Positions 47,896 to 58,879 of a stretch of DNA of 64,000 nucleotides are shown here, in pieces (the first letter of the stretch is position 1; every line of letters begins with the position of its first letter). The stretch covers positions 24,778,143-24,842,142 of the forward strand of contig CM041531.1 of NCBI GenBank assembly GCA_023238725.1, written 5' to 3'. Below the pieces are notes generated by a model. That model saw nothing but the letters and a program-made list of their open reading frames with translations. It ran no database searches and had not been told where the DNA came from. The translations under genes and the position numbers were made by a program. Origin of the DNA: Scortum barcoo. Taxonomy: Eukaryota > Chordata > Actinopteri > Centrarchiformes > Terapontidae.

Positions 47896-50800
47896 CTAGA
47901 AATGTGGGGGGAGAGGAGAGCACAGGAGAGGAGAGAATGGTAAAAGACATGGTAATGGCGGAGGAGAAAGCGTAAATAGGTCTGTGCAAAGACAAAGGAA
48001 GAAAAGTGACGTCTGGGTCAATCAGGCCACAAACACTTCCGGCAGGTGAGCATGACATTAGCAGGTGTAATAAGTAACTTTGGATTGCAGCTTTCTGTGT
48101 AAAATCAATTCCACCATCTTTTAGATATTTTGGTGAGTGTGTGTCTGTGTGTGTGCACGCACGCATGCACCATGTGGGTGTCAGGTGTTATACCCTGGAA
48201 TTTGTAGAGGTTATAATGACCTACACACACACACATGCACACACAGGTGTCAGATCATGGGTTTTGTGATAGTGTGGCAGTCCAGCGTAATAGAATCTGA
48301 AGAGACAGAGACATACAGAGATTTATAAGTGTATGTCCTTTCCCCTTGCCGCCCCAGCAGCTTCATTCTCTGGTGCTTTATCAAACGCCTCTATCCCTGG
48401 AATTACATTTTGACCAAAGACTGGCCTTTTTTAAAAAATCTCATCTCCTCTACAGTCTGTTCCTTTTTCCCCCCATTCTTTGATTTTTGCCCCTCTTAAG
48501 GAATGAAAAAGTCTTCAGTTCTGCATCTCACACCCATTAGCACAGCGGTGGCAGCCTTAGCCTGAGCACCCAGTCTGTCCTTATTTCCTTCCCTTATTAC
48601 TCTGGGAATAGAGGAAGCAAGTATCTAATTATTCTTTGTGAAACCTGATTGTCAACCGAGAATGTGTTCACTAAAAGCGGGGACACAAATTCAGATGTCT
48701 GAGACAGTAATAAATTATTTGGAGCATGATGACTGACCGCACCAATCTCAGTCTGATCCAATGTGGGTCAGAGGGTGTCGGCAGCCCGAAGATAAAATCA
48801 CATGTTGGTGTAGTGTTTGGATCATTTGCCTTCGGATCCAGTTGATATTACGGCTTGAATCAGCAAATGTCTAACTGAAAATGGCAAGCAAGTGGCGAGC
48901 ATGTGGTTTGGCTCACAGTTAACTGAGGTAAGAACCTGAAACTAGTGGTCCATTTTCTAATTATTTCATTTAAGTTTTAGTTTTAGTGCATACTGTAGCA
49001 GCTCACCTGATTAAGTCGGTTCAACTCCTGCTACATTTTTTTATTCACCGTTCATTGTTGCCTTGTATAACCACACTCTGACCTGTTGGCCACTGAGTTG
49101 GGGTTAAAGTCCTTTCACAATGGCATGTCAGCGGTGGTGGTGGGAGCACAGTATGTGGGGGGGTAAGTGCTGCTTTCCGCTTTCCAAGCCCGGATCCATC
49201 CCTCCAGTCTGGGGATCAGACTGCCGACCTTTCTGGTCACAAGCCAGCATCTCTCACCTTCTCCGACCTCCACTGACTCTCTCTACAGTTTACAGTCCAT
49301 GTTACCATCATGTCTTCTTTCACCATCTCATCCGAGACTGCATGCAGTCAATTAGCAAACTGTTTTTTTTTTTTTTTTTTTGTACAGGAACATTACATAA
49401 GAATTGTCCATTGTGTTGTTTTTGCATTTATTCAGCCATTAGTGTATATGTATCCTTTCTTGCTGCCATGACTAAGAAAGATAAACTGTGTGTGTTGGAG
49501 AAAACAGGTGTTTTGTGTGTACTGCCTAGTTTTTGTAGGTGTCAATAAAAATGAAAGTCGGGTCAAGGACACAGACCCAGGGCATCCAGTTCAAAGCTTG
49601 TCTCTTCCATCAGTACACCCTGTTGTGACCACTGCCAACATGCCTTTGGGGCAGCTGGTCACTTGCACATCAAACATGTAATGTTTTCAAATTGATGGTT
49701 GGTCCAACCACTTCTCAGCTCCAGCAGTGTGTAGATTTTGCATGCTCAGTGCGTGTTTGTATGGGCTACCTCCTCTTCCACTTTATCCTCCAAACTCAAG
49801 CTGCTCAGGTGGGTGTTGGACAGCAGGTTTTAAATTGCCATTAGCGTGAGTGGTTGTGTATCTAATGTGTGTGTTTTGTCCAGTGTATGCAGGAATAAAT
49901 CCCCCCGCTTACAGAGGCCATAGCTACTTTAATCTATCCTGGAGCTGTCCCACAGTGATGAGATATAAAGGCATATTGTCAAGTGATTCTTATTTTATTC
50001 CTTTCTGCACCGTTTGAAAGCAGTCAATACGTTTTTGGCACTTATGGTTATGACTCTTGAGCCTGACAGCAGCAGGTCGCTGGAAAGGGAGGGATTATCA
50101 TCCGATATAGTTCACTGAGTTGAATTCAGCTTCGCAAGAGGTGTCCTGGAGTCAAACCGAACATATACTGGACAGTAAAAATGATTTTCTAAGCTGGAGG
50201 GTTTCATTTCAACCTTTGGGGGACACACTTGTGATCAGCGGAGAATTATTGTTCCATGTGAAACACAGTAAGATACTATCTAACTGACCTACTGCTTTGT
50301 GGGGAAAAATATTGATCAGAACATGAAGTGTATGAGCCTGCTTTGGTCAGAATGCATTTGAATCACCATTACAAGTTAGATGTTACTTTTGAAAAACAAG
50401 AAAAGAGAATTTACAAGGTGATGGGCCTCTCCGCAACCACCTTCAATTGGACTCAACTTGCTCCAGTGTATCCCATATAGAACAGTTTACAGTACAAGTG
50501 TGCTGCATGTGTCCCAGTGCAGCATAGTGGTACAGAGGTAAGGTCAAGTCCATGCATGTGTACCACAGGGGAAGATACAGTGCAGAATAAGTCTTCATTA
50601 TGAAATTGTCCTGATTTTACAATAATTCCAGCCTAATCTACACTTGTCATGCTTAAACGTAAATTAATGACTGATTTAGTCAGAACATATGAATTGAAAA
50701 TCCATTAAACTTTAATGTGAAATTAGAGTTAGGATTTAGTCAGTTTTTAAAAGCTCTTCAAACATCTTTAGTGTACCGCTGGTTGTTCACTCTTCCATCG

Positions 50801-52399
50801 ATGTCAAGAGTAGTCTAACACTCTTCACTTAGTCAGCCACAGTCCATGTGGAATTTGTATTATTACATTAAACCACAGCCAGTGGAGCCTTAAGAGTGAG
50901 TTGCAGTTGTGTGCTATGTGAAACTGCACAAACTGTGATTGGCCTGCATGGGCCACTTGTGTTTTCAACCCTCAAGTTCTGATGCAGGTGGAGATTGTTC
51001 ATAGACATGACAACTTTAAGAAAGTTGAAGAAGGGCTCAGGAATTTTCTCCTTTCCAGTGCACCATCATGCAATAACTCCACTGTAAACCCCCTGCTTGC
51101 CACAGTGAATGAACAAACGTAAACACAGTGTATCCAGCTAGCTTTACAGGATTAATCTAAATCAAGTTTGGATCAGTGCAGCTGTTTAATTGATTCTAAT
51201 AAGCAACAATAATCAAAGCAAAACACTGTGTAGTTGTGCTTTAGCACAGCAGCAGTGGGTGGTAGAAGTTACATGCTAAACATAGAAGCTGCAAAACAAT
51301 ATTCCGCCCACTCTTTCATCAAAAATATATGTAACAGATATTTTAGCTGCAACAGGCTGGAGCGACCATAGCCCCCGTTCTCTACCTGCTCCACTGGAGT
51401 ATGCAGTGTAGCAGAGCAGACACAGAGTCTCATGGCTGCATAAGCAGCTACCAAAATCCCCCTTTAAGCCCAACAAATATTATCAATTCAGTATGCCAAT
51501 ACAGCGAGGAAAATATGCTGACAGACAGACGGAGGAGGAGAGATACAGAGGGAGGGAGAGATTAAGAAGGTGAAACAGGAATAGAAAGAGGGTGCATGAA
51601 GAGACACAGGCGGGGATGAAGCATGTTTGGCTCTTGGTGCTCCGGTAACTAAAGCAGCTGTCAGGATCACCTGACATCTGCACACGCACACCCACCTCAG
51701 CACAACATACACATTAAAAAACATGCCATCTCTGTACTAAGTGTAGCGACCTCCACAGCATTATTTAAGTGCTCCACTTGGTGGTTTTTGCCTTTGATTG
51801 GGAACTAGGACATCAGAAACACAGACCAAAAAAACTTCTGTCCCTCTCTATTGTGCAGGATGGTGGGTGTGTGAAAAATTATACCTATAGTATGTTGTTT
51901 CTTAGAGACTTCCTTGAGACAATGCAATATTTTATGAAATTAATATATATCATATATCATAATATGTCAAAAACAAAATAACAAAAAAAATAAACTTAGA
52001 CTCTCACTCTGCCCCACCATTACCTACTGAATAAGACTCGGGGTCTCCAGGTGATTAGGTGAGTTAAAATCTTCTGTCCAGGTGTATGTAATTTTATATC
52101 AATCTATCCATTTATATCATGATATATATTTATCTCAAAGTGTTTATAGATAAAACAACCAGATATGAGTTCCTGTTTTTAGCTAATCCAGTAAATCAGA
52201 CAGATCAAGATAATCAATCACAGTAGTGCAACAGTCCCGTTAATACCATACTGCTGTAAAGCAGACCTGCTTACTGATTTGCAACACTGCCCACAATGGA
52301 GATATTAAAGAGAGAGCTGCCACACTTTAAATGGGATGGTATAATCTGTGACACATTACAGATTGACACATTTACATCATCCCACTGAATATACAATCC
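47896..52399. other. intergenic sequence without genes
   Basis: Includes GT/CA tracts at about 48134-48155 and 48222-48246, a possible repeat at 49030-49285 and a run of 18-19 T near 49363-49381. The remainder is unique-looking, AT-rich and without gene evidence. Confidence 0.65.
49030..49285 (+). repeat. possible SINE-related repeat fragment
   Basis: The segment gtgctgctttccgctttcc through gatcagactgccgacctttc and tggtcacaagcc resembles a teleost repeat with 'ggtttgaaccggcaacctttcggtcacaagc'. A T-run follows at 49363. Assignment is tentative. Confidence 0.35.
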
Positions 52400-52575
52400 A
52401 TGGCCACTCATGTTTGTAAATGGGGGGGATAAAACTCTTTAGAAACACCTCACAAACTAGAAAAACGGTTAATTTAAACATAATTTCTATCATTTATATC
52501 AGAAGTATTGCATTGGATGTTGTATTGCATTTAATTTTATAGCTGTACCTAATAAAGTGGCCACTGAGTGAGTTG
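52400..52575 (+). repeat. dispersed repeat end (ctaataaagtggccactgag)
   Basis: The phrase agctgtacctaataaagtgg followed by ccactgagtg is the highly recognisable end of a vertebrate dispersed repeat. The preceding ~150 bp (ataatttctatcatttatat...) fits the same family. Confidence 0.55.
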
Positions 52576-53213
52576 TTATATTGCTCTCAAACTCCTTAGA
52601 TGTTTTAAACAAAAACGTCATAACTAATTGTTTTAGTTTTTTAGATAGAGCATGTAAGGAATAATCAGTTTCATTAGAAATTTGTAGAGTGATAGTATGA
52701 TGCGTTTATCTCATCATGGCTCGATGGTGCTAAAAATTGACAAAAGGCAGTTTAATTGAATTACTGACCAGACCTTTACTCGATTCTAAATTGCAGCTGC
52801 CAAAATGCAGCCACTGCAGTTCTTTTTAAAAATATGGATTTTGTATTTAAATATGAGCGCTATCCCTGCTTCCAAGTATCTGTGCAGTTGCAGATTCTGC
52901 ATCTGTGTGTGTTTGTGTGTGTGTCTCGAGCTTGAAAAGATCAGTGCTGCTGTGTTTTTGTTTTCTCTGGGCTGGAGCACACAAATGAAGCACATACACA
53001 TTCAACGCACGCTCACAAACATGCTTCAATTATGTTCAGGACCACTGAGTATGTAGCTTCTTCCGGAGATTGAAATGTCACATTTAAGGACTTGCTATGT
53101 GCAGTTTTATTTCAGCTTGTCGATGTCCTCCATTCTATGTGTATATGAAAGCAAAGAGAATAACAGGTATGGGTGAGTGCATAGCTGACCCTCATGTTAC
53201 TAGAGAGAGGAAG

Positions 53214-53218
<5 letters not shown>

Positions 53219-53245
<27 letters not shown>
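53219..53245 (+). repeat. (GT)n microsatellite
   Basis: About 13 GT units. A (CA)n-rich tract follows at about 53329-53360, so RNA from the region could fold on itself. Confidence 0.85.
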
Positions 53246-53764
53246 GAGGAGCTGCGGTCTTCTTGACAATGATTGGTCATGACAGGGGAAGTGTACGGGC
53301 CTGCTGCCAGGAGCAACAACATCCTGCTACCACACACACACACAAACACACACACACATTTACACAACACAGTTACATCATATTTTCTCTAAACAATTGA
53401 CTTTAAACATTTATTGGTCTTTGATGCTTAAATTTACCTCGCTGCAAGTTTTGTTCCGTGTCCTGTTACTCCCACTGTCACTCTGTCTCCCAATGTTTTT
53501 GTCCTTCTCTCCATTCCCTCTCCCTCGGCCACTTTCATTCTCTGCATGTCTCTTTCAACGCCATTTTTATCATTTTTTTCCCTCCAAATAAAAAACATTA
53601 CTATATATGTATGTATTTTTTGTAAAATAATTGCATCTTATTGTCTTGTTCCCTATAATGCCACACTATAGTACATAGATTTGTGAAGAAAAAAAAAAGA
53701 AAAAGCTGTAATAAATAAACTGTAAACTGTAAAAAATAAAATGTAAAAGACGCAAATGATTCCA

Positions 53765-53960
53765 AAAAGGGCAGAAGGGGTCACTGAATGGTTTGATGAG
53801 TGTGAAAATGATGTGAATTGTATGCTCTGGCCTTCGCAGTCACCGGATATTGGTCAAATTAGACATCGACGGGAGATTTTGGACCACCACCATCATCACA
53901 ACACCACAGCACAGTGAGGCTGCTGTGGTGGCTCGTCATCGCCAGACACTTTACCATGAT
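53765..53960 (+). mobile_element. Tc1/mariner-like transposase relic
   Basis: The + strand segment ctctggccttcgcagtcacc followed by a short stretch and gggagattttggaccacc reads LWPSQSPD...REILDHH. This resembles the WPSQSPDLNPIEHLWEILDR block around the third catalytic acidic residue of Tc1-like transposases. Surrounding codons are heavily decayed and the ends are not visible. Confidence 0.5.
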
Positions 53961-54095
53961 ACTTTATGTTTGTTTGTCCTTTAATTTGTCACCCACCTAC
54001 ACATTTTGATCCAGCAAATTATTTATAAAAGATGGTAAGTCACCGCCATCCTGACACACTTATGATAAATTCATGTAGCAGAGGATGCCCGTAAC

Positions 54096-54121
54096 AGTAG
54101 TCACACTCGAGTGTGACTACT
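54096..54121. promoter_or_regulatory. 26-bp perfect palindrome with paired T-box-like half-sites
   Basis: Every base pairs about the centre (54108/54109). The core reads TCACACTCGAGTGTGA. TCACAC and GTGTGA are separated by 4 bp, the same orientation and spacing as in the Brachyury palindrome TCACACCTAGGTGTGA (established). Binding here is inference; it lies mid-way between csmd1 and myom2. Confidence 0.5.
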
Positions 54122-55714
54122 AATAAGACTAATTATTTCATAATAGTTTCGTAATAGCATCCCTTTAATATTTATGGGTTCTACTATCGCGGCTCTTGAT
54201 TTGTCAAGTATTTAACTGGATTAGACAAAAGCACATATTCCCATCTGAGTTCTTAAATCCATAAATGGTTTCTTAATTGATTTAGAAGAAAACCTACCAC
54301 TAGTTTTAACCTTATTGCTCACCCCTAATCTAAAGAAAATGTGCAGTTCAGTTAACATTAATTTCAAAGAGTGTCAAAGAGATCAAGGAAAGACTACATG
54401 GACTACAAGATTAAACCTGGGATGGGTCGTCTATGTTACCTGCTTAGCGTGTTCAGAGGCTTTTTTTTACTCTATAAAGTCTTTTAAAGGCTTTTTAAAG
54501 TTTCTGCACATTTAAAAGCACACAACAGACCAAAACAAAGGTTAAAACATTCACTTCACAGGTGAACTTGAGCAAAGCCATAAGAACTTACAGGTTTTCG
54601 AGGCAGAAAACACGAGGAAAATCTGTGCCGCAACAGGTTAAAAGGTTCAAAGTAAATAATTTCATTTAATACTGTGGGAGAAAAAAGCAGATCAAAAAGA
54701 GGGGAGACAATCCAGAGGCTTTTATCTCAAATGCTGTAACTTTTAAGTCATTTCTTGTTTTTATTGGGTGTATTCGGAGAGGTGTAAGATTAAAGAAAGG
54801 AAGCAAGAGAAAGACAGAAGGACACTGACCATGAGGCAGCCTGAAAACAAAAGCAATGTTAATGCATCAGGTCCACCTCAGTCTGCAGCTCCATGAATTA
54901 CAGCACACGGACGATACCTACATGTGACAGAAATGGCGTACGTAAGCAGACATGCATATAGCCAATGCAGTAACGGCAGGTGTGTTGCAAATGTGAGTCT
55001 TTCTCATTAGGCTGCTACTGGGGAATTGTGATCCTCAGGACCTTGTGGGCAAGACTCCTCTCCTCTAATTGTAAGGTCAAAACCACGACCACTGTACTCT
55101 CATGTCCATGCATGCATATTAAAACGCACTTTCACACAGCAGTAATAGCTCTCTGCTGGACTTAAACGGCTCACTTCACATTACCAGAGACCGGATTTGA
55201 CTTTTGACCTCACACACTAAACAAGTACACCGCCATACAGTTAATTTACCTCACTGCAGCGGCTTTATCGTGTTGTTACTTATTGTTGTGTTATATTTAA
55301 TGCAAAAGCGGCAGCTACTACAACCACGATTACAGCAACTACGGCCACTATGACCACCAACAACAACAGAGTCACTGACAAACAGTGTGGTCATGATGAG
55401 AGTGCTGCCACATCAGAAAATGCTCATAAGGGCCTTGTTGGCAACTCAAGTTATCTTTGTTGTACACTATACCATACGTAGTCTTTAAATACGCCTTTGT
55501 TGTTGAAAAATCATTGTGGAGATTAACTACAGGCTGTTTGTGTGTGTGTGTGTGCGTCACTGTCTGGCTCAAGGGGCATTCAAAGAAATCTTGCTCACCT
55601 ATTTAAATGCATGTGTACTTTCTGAAGACGATGACGATTAAGAGAGAAGAGCTTCGAATTAATGATGTGGCTGTGTTTATAACTACCTGAGATAACGTTG
55701 TCTGTGGTGGGAGA
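54122..55714. other. intergenic sequence without genes
   Basis: Includes a compositional ACY/CAAC-type stretch at about 55315-55375 and (GT)n at about 55540-55554. No gene seen. Confidence 0.7.
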
Positions 55715-55835
55715 TCTTTTACTCAGTAAAATAGCAAACATTTTTAAAAAAGTACCATTGATAATTTTACATTCAGTATTAGTAGCAAAATGTCGGCTAC
55801 TTCAATTACTTAAAAGCAAGCTGTAAAACTGTAAA
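55715..55835 (-). repeat. 'aagtac...' dispersed repeat, one part, reverse orientation
   Basis: Contains actcagtaaaatagcaaaca, aaagtaccattg and similar, which fit the far end of the family seen at 20300-20545, in the opposite orientation. It is very diverged. Confidence 0.35.
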
Positions 55836-56584
55836 ACAATATATGTTGTTTTGTATGAGAACTGTATATAACAATTTACATGTATTCAGTGTTTTTAATT
55901 GTTTTTCTTTTGCCAATGTGTGAACAGTTTGTAACAAAGACCCTGTAAACTTACCTTTGTGTAAAGGTCTCAGGGCAGTTTTGCACCTCCCGAGTGTCTT
56001 TTGTCTCTTCAGGTCCACCACGAGCGCTAACAGTATTCAACACTACCTAATTAGCTCTATGATACTCACCATCATGGTGTAGTTATTTCAGCATCCTGTT
56101 CTAATCTGTTTATTGCAATTAAATTGCAGCAAAATCAATTTCTTTAAGGCTCACACCAACGTGGTAGTGGAGTGGAGCCCGCTAAGCTAACGTCAACAAA
56201 CGACCAGCACACACCACAGCACAGACTCACAAGTCTACACAGGCAACACATTGAATTTATGATATTCTGTCTAGTTTACTCACCGTTAGTGTTTTCATCC
56301 AGATAATGTAGCTCTGCTGACTTCTGTGCACCTCTCGGTGAAAGCTATTTACAAACAGCGATGGATAAAGCTAGCTAGCATGCTAGGATGAGTCTAGCAT
56401 GCATCACGTCACTGTTTTGGCCGATGTTGACTGCTCGCTCTTAAGGAGTGCGAGTTCACACGCTGACAGCCATGGGTGTCGTTTTCTGAATGTTACAGAC
56501 AGCCATTTAGACAATTAAGAATCCATCGTTTTATGACCTAGCCATTTGCTTTGCATGCAAAAACTCCTAATTAGCACCTGTAGC

Positions 56585-56715
56585 TGTCAGATAAATGTAG
56601 TGGAGTAAAAAGTACAGTATTTTCTTGTGAAATACAGGGTGGCTTTAAGTACTCAAAGAAAAGAACAAGCACCTCGAAATTATACTAATTGAGGATATAC
56701 TTAGTTGCATTTCCG
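56585..56715 (-). repeat. 'aagtac...' dispersed repeat, other part, reverse orientation
   Basis: The stretch aaatgtagtggagtaaaaag, tacagtattttcttgtgaaa and cttagttgcatttcc matches the reverse complement of the same teleost repeat. It is a clearer match than the part at 55715. Confidence 0.55.
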
Positions 56716-58405
56716 CTAAGGGCTGTAGACACATTTTGGAGAACCTTAAAATGATCTCTCACTGATGACTGTATGTAAAATGATACATTGCATTGAACGC
56801 TCATGACTCCTGGCTGCGCCGCCTGCAGCTGATGGCTTGATGGCGTCTGAGGCGGGCTGAAACACTGAATTTGAAGTGGCTGATTACGATGTAGCTTCTC
56901 CCTCTGAATCTGCCCCTTAGCCTGAGGAGGTGCGCGCACCTGTTCGCCGCGCCTGGGCAGAGCGCCGCAAAAAGTCAAGAAGACCATCTGATGCGTGGAA
57001 CAGACAGGTGAGGCGAGCCCGGTGCACCGCCTTCACGTAATAATCTCAGTGAGACAGCTGGCCCCGACATGTGAAGAGAAAAAGGAAAATTGCCAGCAGA
57101 CTCGACAGCTTCCTTTGTCTGTGTGACTTCGACATGTTGACACGCATCAGGAAGCGCGCTGTTTCCAAGGAGCTCAAAATTCATCTGCATGCGGTTTGGG
57201 AGGAAATAAGACACATCACTGTTGCATAATAGTGTATTCTGCAACACAGATATGTACGAGGATAAACACATTATTCAGGTTTTAATGATACGCATTGCTA
57301 AACTGTCACTCCATCTATCTGCCTTCCTATCGCTGTCTCGTCTTCCGGCTGCAGCCTCTCTTCTTTCGTCTAAAGTCGGAGAAGCAACTGTATGGGCTCC
57401 TGCTCGCTGGCACCTCGCCAGCAACACCACTTTTAGGTTTGTGTTGTGGTTTTGTACGTGTATGTTTGTGACAGCGAGAGAGAGAGAAATGAAAGAGTGA
57501 GTGTGTGCAGGAAGAGAAAGAGAGGGCGGGAGACTTGCAAGTGTCAATGTGAGTGTGTCTGGCTGTCTGGGTGGGTGTGCCTGTGAAGCTGCAAAATCAT
57601 TTAAATTGGGAAAGGAATGCAGGAATGCTCACTAGTGATTCTGATCGCAGCCAAATTTCTCTGTCAGAAAAGTCCCCAACCAGCCGCCTTGCAATTTCAC
57701 AGTGATTGGAGAAGGAGTGTGGGAAAAAAGAAGAGAGGGAGAAGAGACCTAAAGAGAGAAGAAATGGAGCAATAAAGGGGGGCAGGGATGAATAGAGAGT
57801 AGACAGATATGCGATAGAGATGGAGAGACAGACAGGCTGAGAAGAGGATGGTAATACAGAGTTCATTTTTGTTAGTAAGTCAGCTGTGGGGGGAGAACAA
57901 CAGTGCTGTCAGAGGAGGATCTTCCATCTTAAAAAAAAAAAAAGAGAGAGAAAGTCAGCTTTCTAGGAATAAGCAGCTGAAGTTGAAATCACACATCATT
58001 CTCATTGTGTGCGAGTCTCGCAGCCTCCATTCAAACTGCCCTGAAAACATTTTTCTAAGTTTCACAAATGACTATTCATTTTCTCTTCCCACACTCTCTA
58101 CCGCATTTCCATTGAGGGCAGAGTGACACGGGCTCAGACAGAGGATGAGTCACATTCATAAATGTGAGCAATTTAGAGACTCCAATCAAACCAACTTTCA
58201 TGTCTGTAACGTGGGAGAGGAGCGGGGGGAACCTGCAGGAAACCATGTGAACACGGGGAGAGAGGAGCTTTTCTTGGATATTTGTGAAACAATGATGCAC
58301 TGCGCCATGACTTTCAGTGTGGCATTGACGCAAACAAGGCCTCTGGATTCCCCATAAAGGCCCACAGTGACCATGCAGAGTGGCATTAGTGCTACAGCGT
58401 GGAAT
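56716..58405. other. intergenic sequence without genes
   Basis: Unique, relatively GC-balanced sequence at about 56800-57240, then purine-rich patches (57480-57540, 57720-57790) and an A-run near 57931-57943. Open frames here lack recognisable domains. Confidence 0.65.
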
Positions 58406-58560
58406 GGCAAGTAGGCACACTGTCCTTGGATGGAAGATTCAGGGTTTAAGTCCCCATGTTGTCAAGCATCCGCCCTGCTGAAGCCTCCACCAGCCAGACT
58501 CTGAGTCATTACGAGCTCCGGGGGAGCTGCTATGGAGCTGAGCTACCTGACTTCCCTGCA
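58406..58560 (+). repeat. possible tRNA-derived SINE fragment
   Basis: Has a B-box-like gattcagggtttaagtcccc and, further on, gagctccgggggagctgcta, resembling the tail block of teleost tRNA-derived repeats ('...gctccgggggagctgc...'). It is diverged and the head is unclear. Confidence 0.4.
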
Positions 58561-58879
58561 GAGGGAGAAGCATGTTTCACTGCAAAGCATCACTTAATAT
58601 CACTGGAAATACACATACCAGATGTGAACATTAAGCCTGCTTCCTAAGGTGAGACCTTTACCATTTGATGTAAATGCAGCATTTAAGTTTATGGGAATGT
58701 GCTGTGATCATGGGATGGAAAGAGAAACATTCCTTAAGAAAAAGACATAAAGACTGAATTAATAATCACAGCAGATGAATCTCACCTGCTCTTATCTCTC
58801 ATCTGAAACTATTTTAACAGCCCAACTACCCAAAGGATAAAGTATAGTACCTGTAAAAACAACTCAACGTCATTATTTT

